In this document: positions 55,278 to 64,000 of the stretch, piece by piece
Layout: each line of letters starts with the position of its first letter
Position numbering within the stretch: the first letter of the stretch is position 1
Assembly: GCA_947683425.1 (NCBI GenBank)
Contig: CANTUQ010000004.1
Span: 8,470,001-8,534,000 of the forward strand
DNA from: Excoecaria cochinchinensis
Taxonomy: Eukaryota > Streptophyta > Magnoliopsida > Malpighiales > Euphorbiaceae
Reading direction: 5' to 3'
DNA length: 64,000 bases
Translations under genes and position numbers: made by a program
The notes under the pieces: generated by a model
The model's database searches: none
The model's input: only the letters and a program-made list of their open reading frames with translations
Told to the model about the DNA's origin: nothing

Positions 55278-57364
55278 TGTGACACGCGCCGAACCTCATG
55301 TCCTCCCGAAGGCCCGCTTTTAGGCGATCAGGAGAGGTTCATAAAGCTTGTAAGGTATTTACAAGTGCGTCTATTTCGGGCAACAATGAGGTTTCTTGGA
55401 GTCGCCACCCCAATAGAACATTGGGAAGGGTCGTCTAGCCTCAGTGAGCCTAAGACGGCGCATACATATCCGTTTTGAGCTAGCCAGAGAGATCTTGGAG
55501 GCCTCATCCTCTACCCCCTGGAGCCTAGGATTGTAAAATTAAGTCATTTGGTGAGACTCAAGAGGTGTCTTGGAAGTCCTAGACCTCTCGCCTCATTGAG
55601 CCCCAAAGACCAGAGTGAGTTCGGGACTTCTCATTTATTTGTAACTTGATTAATATTATAATTCAGTTTTGAATTTATTGTTTCACCAACTTTTATTTAA
55701 TTTAAGGTTCACATCAAAGGCGATAAATAAAGCATTATTAAAATAAACATCCTCAAATCAAATTACAATAAAACTAGGGGCAGAATACAACCCCCATTAT
55801 AAAAGCAATATGTAAATCATACAAAAATCGGGATATTCATTGGAGTGAGGACGTTGGTCCTGCCATGCGTATTTATTACAAACTGATTTTTTAAGAAGTG
55901 TCAATTTTGTTGGTTAAAAAATAGGACATTGGTCCACAGCTTTCGAGAAAACCCCAAATTAATTACTATAAAATATTTGGCCCTTTTCACTTTAACGGTA
56001 TTGGAATGATCTTAATAATAACATGAATAAAAGGCAAGGGTAAAGAAAGAACTCGGATAGAAATCCTCAGATTGGCACGATCATCATCGTTTACAAACTC
56101 CAATTCCAACATGGTCAAAAGAATAACTCATGAAAACAAACGTGTTAGTGTTAAAGTCATGAATAAAATAAGGAAAAAATAACATAATAAGAAACTTTAA
56201 AAGGAATGGGCTAAAAGATAAAAAGGTAGAAAATAAACTAAAAGCTTTTCAAAATTCCAATTCTTTACAAAAAAATTGTTTCAAAAAAATTAAGATGAGT
56301 CCAGTTAAATTACACAAATATCAATCCAGAATGTTTACCCTCGGATTTTACCTTTTTGGGTGAATGTCGAATGATTTCGATCCCCGCACGCTCCACAAGG
56401 ATCAAATAAGAATAGATCAAAGAAAGAGAATCGTATTTTCCCTTCTTAAAAATTCAATAACGATCGAGTGTTTGAATTAGCTGTATTGATGGAAACAAAT
56501 GAATTTCGCTACCTCAAATTGGCTTAATTCATAAGAAAAATTTGAGTAGATTAATTAATTGGAAGAATTTTTCTCAAAACCAAATTCTGAAAATAAACAG
56601 AGATTTTTTATCTTTTTGGTAAATTGCCCACAAGAATCTTTTTCTAAAAAATCCAATCTCTCAAAATTTTGCTCACTCTTTCTCCAAAAATTTGTCAAAT
56701 TTTCTAACTCCTAAAAATGGAATTTAATCCACTATTTATAGAGTTTTTAGGAGATAAAATCAGATAAGCATCAGTTTAAAGTTTGAATTTGAAAAGGAGT
56801 TTTAAAATTCAATTTTTTAACCCAAATCCTATCCCCATTTGAAAGATTTTAGATTAAATTTTATCCAATCCGGCGATATCTGATCAGATCCACTACCGAC
56901 GGGCATCCCTACAACTACTGACGGGCGTCCCTACTAAGGGCACACGTGGAAATCTGGGTATAGATGGGCCAAAATGCGGGATAGGGATGGGCGTCCCTAC
57001 TCAGACACGTGTCCGTCCCTAGCTATAGACGGGCCGTAGTGCGAGACTAGGGACGGGCGTCCCTACTCAGACACGTGTCCGTCCCTAGCTACAGACGGGC
57101 CTACTATGCGTAGAGACGGGGATCACCCCAAGTAGAGACGGGTGTCTCTACTCAGACGGTCAACCCGTCTGTAGAGCAAAACTTCTAATTTCAACCAAAA
57201 TTTCTCAAACTCTTTCAAAACCTCACGCTATAGAGAAAAAGATTTTAATCCTTGTGAAACCGAAAGACGAAAACCTCCGAATTCCATCCATTTATCCGGA
57301 AACCAACGTGGATCTCTTCATCGGGTAACTCTGACCTGGACTGCCTCAAGACCTGGTGTCTACA
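55278..57364 (-). repeat. Solo LTR C, Tat/Ogre-like (2087 bp)
   Basis: On the minus strand it starts TGTAGACACCAGGTCTTGAG and ends GGCGCGTGTCACA. The first 50 bp resemble LTRs B and D, and the end block matches A, B and D. It is flanked by perfect CTCAC duplications with no internal sequence, the product of recombination between the two LTRs of a full element. Inside is a palindrome island (56880-57180). Confidence 0.92.
56880..57180. repeat. Palindrome island in solo LTR C
   Basis: Repeated GGGACGGGCGTCCCTAC, TAGACGGGCC and ACACGTGTCCGTCCCTAG units (for example 56978, 57050, 57135). It occupies about 185-485 bp from the LTR start. Confidence 0.75.
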
Positions 57365-57369
57365 CTCAC
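57365..57369. other. Target site duplication CTCAC (right, solo LTR C)
   Basis: Identical to 55273-55277. Confidence 0.9.
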
Positions 57370-57685
57370 ACAAGCTTTAATATCACAATTTCATACCAAC
57401 AACACGAATAATAAAATTTCATCATTAGCATACATTCTCATGCATCATACATCATAAGTTCCCATGCCTTCCAACATACTCACACACTTATATATATATA
57501 CAGGCATTCATTAAGTTTACAATACTTAGTTATAACAGCTTTACATATTTTCTATTTCCAAAAATAATATCTTACATAACTTGTACAAACACATAGTTAA
57601 ACCCCAAAACCTACACTAAAGATGTAGCCCTAGTGTTGACCGTTGCTAACGTGGATTTGTCCCTCCAAAATCACCTCACGTCCGA

Positions 57686-57736
57686 ACCTACATGGATTTG
57701 AAAGAACCTGTGCTAAGCGATAATGCTTAGTGGGGA
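57686..57736 (-). promoter_or_regulatory. Double stem-loop module (LTR G)
   Basis: On the minus strand: CCCCACTAAGCATTATCGCT, arms CTAAGC/GCTTAG, then CACAGGTTCTTTCAAATCCA, TGTAGG. The second stem is imperfect here. Confidence 0.5.
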
Positions 57737-58579
57737 ACACATATATCACATACAGGCTCAAACATAGCATTAATATTAAACATGCACCATACTAGGATCA
57801 TGCTTAGGCCTACAAGTCTAAAACATTTATATATTATTTCACTCACAGCATTGTCACTAATTCATATTTTCCTAAAGCATGCATTGATTGGCATATACAA
57901 CTATTTAATCACATGTCTGATAAGCATACATAGGTTGGCATAGATTCATCAAATACAAAGGATTCACACATCAACTTAACCATTAAGATTATCCTGATCT
58001 TTTATATTTAGGTTGCCTGCAATTCAATGACGGGTATAACGGGTATCGCATTGGTACCCCTGAGGTACTATAATTTCATTGTATCCATGGATACACATAT
58101 ACGCAATTGTACCCTAAGGTAGCGTAACTCAACAAGATCAATATTTCACATTAAAGAATCCAGCAAGGATTTATTTCGCATTGTGATTCCAGAGGAATCG
58201 GACGCATTGGGCTGCAGCATTTGACCCTATAGGCATGCCTATCGATCCACTACTTAACTCGCAGGCTAAAGTTGATTAATTTCATTATTGGTTTCATAGT
58301 TGTTAATTCCAATAGCACATACATAAACCAACACCAAATTCTTCACTTCGCATATTTAAAAAGCATTAACAAATTCACATTATTCTTTTATACATCTTAT
58401 AACTCTTGGATAACTTGTAATTAAATCATTAACCAACAAGTATTTGCAATCTTTCATCGTCATATTTATATGTATATTTGATTCATATAACCTTGATATC
58501 ATGCTCATATAAAAATAGCCACGAGCTTAGTTAAAAGCCACACAATTAACAAACCAAAATAAATAAGAGTAACAGGGTA

Positions 58580-58985
58580 CCTCACGGTCACAACCAATTT
58601 GGTTGTCATCGTGACATACTGAGGTCTTCAAAACAGAAAGCAAGTCAAGGTACCTCACGATCACAACCAATTTTATTGCCACCGTGGGATACCAAGCACT
58701 CTCAAAAAGAATGTAAAATGAGGTATCTAATGGTCACAACCAGTATCTCACGGTCACAACCATTTTGGTTGTCACCGTGAGATACTTCACACTTGCGGGC
58801 AGAATGCAAACTTTGGCACCTCACGGTCACAACCAATTTGGTTGTCACCGTGACATGCCATACTCAGTCAGGCAGAATGGAGTTCCTGCATACCTTACGG
58901 TCACAACCAATTTGGTTGTCACCGTAACCTATGCAAAAACACCAAAACACAGTTGTGTTATACTAAAGCACAACTGTGCTCCCTA
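58580..58985. repeat. Array of 30-bp palindromes in LTR G
   Basis: Five units (about 58582, 58656, 58750, 58820, 58897), each with arms CACGGTCACAACC and GGTTGTCACCGTG around AATT or similar. They are spaced roughly 70-95 bp apart, with unrelated spacers. A CACAGTTGTGTT and GCACAACTGTGC pair closes the array at 58948-58980. Units vary: one reads CATCGTGA, another TTACGGT...ACCGTAA, where both arms changed together. Confidence 0.85.
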
Positions 58986-59589
58986 TCTCAATTCTCATAT
59001 CACTTTCAAGACCTCAAAGCTCATTTCCCTTTTTGTCATTCAAACCAACTCATTTTACAACAATAACAATTAACACATACCTGATTTCCATTAAGCCAAT
59101 CTTACTCAATTGAACACAAATCACAACCACTTTCACACCATTCACATGGCACACTTATATAGCTCAATACTTAACATTCCACTCAAATCGTCATGAGCAC
59201 AACATTAGTTTCATAAGCTATTAAACCTAATCAACTTATTTATTTACATCTTTAGGGATTCCTACTACTAATTTAGTTCATACTTAGTCTAATTATACAA
59301 GCAAACACAAAACATGCCAATACATTTAAAGGGTTAGTTCCCAAACCTCGTGGCCTATGCTCCTAATATTTAATGAGCTCTTGCTTCTCCGATTTTTGTT
59401 TTTCCCTTTGTAGACACCGGGTTTCGAGGCGATCCAAGATCAGGATTACCCGATGATGAGAGTGGTACTTGCCACGAGTAAAGGTCCCAAAAATGATGTC
59501 TTCCTTGTCGAAAATTCCCTTAAAAAAAAATTCTATATTCTTTTTATTTTTGTTTTTGTTTTTATTTTTATTTTATTTTGTAGTCTCTT

Positions 59590-59900
59590 TTCGTGTGCCA
59601 CGTGTGTAGGCTACGCCCATGCGAGGGTGGCGTGCACCTGCAGGCACGCACGTCGCGAGGGCTACGCGTGCCTGCGAGCGCGCTTGAGCTACCGAGGGCA
59701 CACGCGCCCCTGGAACGCGCGTCGCCGAGGGTGCGCCTGGGGTGCGCCTCGCTTGCAGCGAGACGCGTGCCACGGGGTGCTCCTCGCCTGCCGAGGCGCG
59801 TGTCTCACTGCCACGACGTGCGCCCATAGCCCATAGGGTCGTGCGTCGCGGGGGCTTCGCATGGGCAGTTTTGCCCCTTTGCGCGGTCGCTTTTTCCTGC
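59590..59900. repeat. GC-rich island in LTR D
   Basis: About 300 bp of high GC with inverted words such as GCACGCACGTCGCG, CACCTGCAGGCACG, ACACGCGCC and GGCGCGTGT. It sits about 180-490 bp from the LTR start, as in A, B and C, but the sequence is different. Confidence 0.75.
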
Positions 59901-60555
59901 GCTTCCTTGGTCAGTTTTTTTCCAATTTTTCAGTCTGTAAAAAATTGGTTACATGCTTTTATGTTATTTTTGGGTAACGAAAATTAAAAGAGCATTTGTC
60001 TTTTCCTATTTTGGGACAAAGACAAGGAAACAAATGGGAGCTTCCCTTCATTTCATAGGGGACTACAATTTTATTCAAAAAAGGAGGAGTTTAGTTTTCT
60101 CTTAAGCAAACCTTTTTCTTCTTCAAAAAATTTCTTAAGCATTTTCTCAAGTTTTATTTTTTTCTTCTCTAACAAACATTTCATCTTGGGTTTGATTTGA
60201 GCAAGAAAAATTAATTTTCTTTGCTTATTCATCCCATAAAAAATATTTTCTTGAGCTAATTTATTTAAAACCCAGATTTTTATATTTTCTTCGGGTGTTT
60301 ATCACCGTAAATTCGACAAGGAGAACGGATCAAGGCATCCTATTTTCCGATCTATAATTCTGAGGGAAAACATTTTTGGACACATTCTCATTTATTTTGG
60401 TATATTATTTATTGTTGTTAATATTGTTACTTTTTTGTTATTATTGCCATGTTCCGTTGTTGCTTTTCTAGTTCCTTTATATTGTTGCTACTGTTGGCTT
60501 TTCCATTTTTCATTATCATTTTTCGTACCATCCTTTCATCACTGTCAACGTTTAT

Positions 60556-61140
<585 letters not shown>

Positions 61141-62326
61141 TATTATATTTGTCATTGTTCGTATGATTTGCTCTTGATTCTCTTCGCATGTAAATTGTTT
61201 ACATATCACATTAATGTTTTTGTATTCAATTCGTCTTTACTTGGTTAATTTTTAGAATTATTACTAATATTTTTTATATTATTTTATGTCTGAGATTTAT
61301 TTTTAGTTGCATTATGGGGGCATTCCTGAGACCTCTCGGATGGGTCACCACGCGTAAGAGGCCGCGTTGTTTGGTGAGACCTTTCCTATTCCTTCTCTTT
61401 GTGTTGTGTTTACTTGTATAATAAATATTTTCTTTATTCACGCGTGAGATAAAAAATACCAAAGTATTTCTATAATTAAATTGGAATTTTTACTAATAAA
61501 ATTGGGACCAATGTCCCTCATTTTAGCCAAATAATATAAAATGACATAATAAAACGAAGAGTTAAATTTTCTCCAAAAATGGGATCACTCATCCCGGTTT
61601 TTCGAACTAGCAATCAATTAACTCTTCGATCCCTCTTCAAAATAAATGCGAAGGAACCAATGTTCCTAAACCAAACGAATGTCCCAATTTATGTATGTCT
61701 TGTTTATGTTTAATTTTGTTTAATTGTTTAAATTTATGTTCATTTTCTTTTGGGCCCTTGTAATTAATTTTGGGGCAATATCATTTAGTTTTCTTTTTGG
61801 GATTGTATTTCGTCCCAATTTACGTTTTTCAATCTTCATTTATAGGGGTTGTATTTCGCCCCAATTTCCCTTGTAATTGTGTGCTTGGTGTGTTTACTGC
61901 TTTCCTTTATTGCTTTATTTACCACTTTCTTTATCGCCTTCCTTTTATTGCTTTTGAATGCTTGTAGTGCGCTTTAATTAAATGCATGAATCGTGTGAGA
62001 TAAGAGATAGAATTTTAGGAAGTTAAAAACTCATTTATAATTAACTCAAGCATAAATAAGAGAGGCGTTCCGAATACCAATCTCTGGTCTAGACCGATAA
62101 GAGGTTAGAGACCTTTCGCAATTTCTTGTAAATTGGGTGGCAACTCCAAAATACCTCAAAGGTGCCTAAAGGTGTCGTGAGGCTAGATGATCCTTTCCAA
62201 TGTTCTATTGGAAAGGAGACATCCAAGATGTCTCATGGCATCCAAGATTAAAAGATGCAAACCAATCCCTCGAATCCTAAAAGCGGGTTCAATGAGGGCC
62301 TTTGCTAGGTTCGGCGCGCGTCACAG

Positions 62327-62346
62327 TGGCGACTCCACTGGGGATT
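62327..62346 (+). other. Primer binding site, tRNA-Arg type (element D)
   Basis: TGGCGACTCCACTGGGGATT, one base after the LTR end. It differs from the complement of tRNA-Arg(ACG) at one position in the first 19 bases. Confidence 0.85.
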
Positions 62347-63414
62347 GTTTGTGACTTTGCTCTAAAAGTATTTTGGTTGAAATGTATAATTGAGTTTTTA
62401 AAAATTAAAATTCTATCTCTTTTCGAAAATTGCATTGCATCATTTTAGGGCCTTAGAACTATGTTAGTTGGTCCCCTATCTTACCTCGGTGCGTTCCTGA
62501 ATTACGACCCTACGTTCACTCATTGTAGGGAAGTGTCAAGGATAATCACCAACCCAAGCCTAGTACCATTAATGGTATATCAAATAGAGACCCGATTGGT
62601 CGCTATGCTCGTTATGAGCTAGACCCGTTGGCAGGGACCATGCTTGGGTAGACCTAAAGTATCACCACCTTGACCAAAGCCCATGTAATGGCAAATAGAA
62701 TCTTCCACTAGGTGACATGTTCCTTAATACAATGCTTGTGATGTGGGTCATTACGTATTAAACAAAATTAAGCAAATTAAGGGGTCTTTTATCAAAGGCT
62801 TTCATGCCCCGGTAGGTTCACCTTAAGTTAATTGAATTGTTCGAATATGTAATGGCCAAAACCCATACGCATGTGCTTTAAATTAAGAGTGTTATGCTGC
62901 CGATTTTCCATCGTGCACCATATGCATCCATTGGGTTCCCCGTTAATCAATGGATCAAGCCCCACCTAGGAAAGAGACCGTACGACCTCGTGTGTGGGAG
63001 TGATAAAGTTGGAAGGATCTATTTACTTGCATATGGTTGTGGACGCTGCACAACATACTTATGCATCGCGTGTCATTTATGCATGATAATAATAAAAAAA
63101 ACACATATACATTTCATCTGTGTGTGTGTATATCCTTTGTCTGCATATTATTTTTCACATGTACATATCATCCTACGTATAATTTTTTCCATGCATTGCA
63201 TCGTATCATTGTAATCTATTAATCTTTCGCTCATCGAGGACCATCTGCATAGCACGATCATGCATTACATGTCAATCATGCATCATCCTAACAAAGGTGT
63301 TTTGCAGCCATTATAGATTCGTTCAGGTGGTTTAGAGGTCCCAATGGTCGACTAAGAAAGATTCCCCCAGAGCTAGTGTCAGGTCAGGGTTCAGAATCAT
63401 CAATAGAGACAAGC
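62347..63414 (+). other. Leader of element D
   Basis: Homologous to the leaders of A and B. It includes tracts near 62480-62560, 62590-62660 and 62895-63010. The frames at 62894-63222 are not conserved in B and are not genes. Confidence 0.6.
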
Positions 63415-64000
63415 ATGGCTAATCCATCAAGTGGTTCTGATACAACTAGGGCGATGTTCACTGAAGAAGTGGGAAAAGGTTGGAAGAGTTTGAGGCTAGA
63501 ATGATGGCAATGATGACTAACATTGCCACTACCCTGGCCCTGCCTGCTGGGCAACAGGCTGCTGCTCTAATTAGGGAGCAAGATGAATAAAGGGCTGTTA
63601 GAGAGGATCTCCCAGCGGTAATTGATCCACCTGCAGTTGAGCCAAAAGCGCCAGTGCCTGTTGAACGTAGAGAGGGCCTAAAATCCGAAGTTGACGTATG
63701 GGAGGAGCCAGAGGAACTTATGGTAGTGAAAGGGAAGTCGCCCAAGCTGGATGATATGATGTGGAGAAAGATGGAGGAGGAGTTTGAAGCCATGACAAGG
63801 ATGTTGAAGGTAGGGGAGGAATGAACCCTGAAGATCGGGAGCTGGATAGTGATGATTTGGTCCCTCAAAATTTTAAAATGCCTGACATTCTCAAGTTTGA
63901 TGGCACTTTCAATCCCACTGCACACATTAAGCAATACTCATTGGTCATGAAGGGAACAACTTTGACAAGGAAGCAGAAGATAGAGTACTTTTGTCTGAGT
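63415..64000 (+). pseudogene. gag of element D (partial, frameshifted)
   Basis: The ATG at 63415 gives MANPSSGSDTTRAM. A frameshift near 63475 moves to RLEEFEARMMAMMTNIATTL, up to REQDE and a TAA at about 63587. The frame resumes with RAVREDLPAVIDPPAVEP and WRKMEEEFEAMTRMLK, then a second frameshift near 63820 leads to MNPEDRELDSDDLVPQNFKM, PDILKFDGTFNPTAHIKQYS, LVMKGTTLTRKQKIEYFCLS at the window edge. This parallels B closely, including the stop directly after the Q-(N/D)-E segment. The capsid domain is cut by the window end. Confidence 0.75.

Larger units (their letters stand above)
55204..59408 (-). repeat. Minus-strand chromovirus-type LTR fragment G (with solo LTR C nested)
   Basis: TGTAACGCCCATTCC at 55204 is the reverse complement of a GGGCGTTACA LTR end. 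The sequence continues through 55277, is interrupted by solo LTR C, resumes at 57370 and runs to 59408, where element D begins. It includes the stem-loop module (57686-57736) and a palindrome array (58580-58985). Without C it is about 2.1 kb and lacks its start, so D probably truncated or entered it. The frame 58765-59073 lies in the palindrome array and is not a gene. Confidence 0.6.

Noticed and set aside
58580..58985. CRISPR-like look of regularly spaced palindromic repeats (also 34858-35275)
   Set aside because: Plant nuclear retrotransposon context, variable repeats, no cas genes and irregular spacers; these are LTR-internal palindromes.
59453..59987. Overlapping frames on both strands in the GC-rich part of LTR D
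   Set aside because: High GC removes stop codons on all frames; no domain, and not conserved in LTR B.

Overview
The window looks like a pericentromeric-type, repeat-dominated stretch of a flowering plant nuclear genome, probably a eudicot. It is AT-rich. I see no host gene, tRNA or rRNA gene. Almost everything can be assigned to Ty3/gypsy LTR retrotransposons of three lineages: Tat/Ogre-like (primer site matching tRNA-Arg), Athila-like (primer site matching tRNA-Asp), and Tekay/Del-type chromoviruses (primer site matching initiator tRNA-Met, pol ending in a chromodomain). All coding regions are broken by stops, frameshifts, deletions or the window edge, so the protein entries are pseudogenes. 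Lineage names come from domain order, primer sites and remembered family features, not from database searches.

Layout. 1-3236 (-): Tat/Ogre-like element A (gag end, primer site, LTR). 3413-~8335 (+): Tat/Ogre-like element B (2.9 kb LTR, primer site, gag). ~8340-14548 (-): chromovirus E with gag, protease, RT, RNase H, integrase and chromodomain, all decayed. 14549-18316 (+): AT-rich LTR-like remnant Z. From 18317 to 55203 lies one old chromovirus, W, opened by nested insertions. Its integrase is interrupted first by Athila-like copy 1 (18456-23764, target duplication TCGCT) and then by element Y (24042-51737, -). The 3' LTR of Y is interrupted by element X (25559-46905, +). The 5' LTR of X is interrupted by Athila-like copy 2 (26294-31687) and by chromovirus F (33698-43516, -, target duplication TTTGT). 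W resumes at 51738 and ends in its 3' LTR (52886-55203). Next comes a minus-strand LTR fragment G (55204-59408), which carries a perfect solo Tat/Ogre LTR C (55278-57364, target duplication CTCAC). Tat/Ogre-like element D (59409-64000, +) runs off the end.

How the parts relate. E, F and W descend from autonomous gag-pol elements. X and Y keep large LTRs, a primer site, a polypurine tract and gag remnants but no pol. Both Athila-like copies keep gag and a third ORF but lack protease, RT, RNase H and integrase, and both lose them at the same gag/protease boundary. That points to a family that amplified as a non-autonomous parasite of a complete Athila.

Three things stand out. (1) GC-rich islands of short perfect or near-perfect palindromes sit inside otherwise AT-rich LTRs of at least seven families; some cores are shared between unrelated lineages. 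(2) A double stem-loop with apparent compensatory changes is conserved in the LTRs of five chromovirus-type families. (3) A 72-bp insertion with GT...AG ends lies precisely inside the integrase frame of W.
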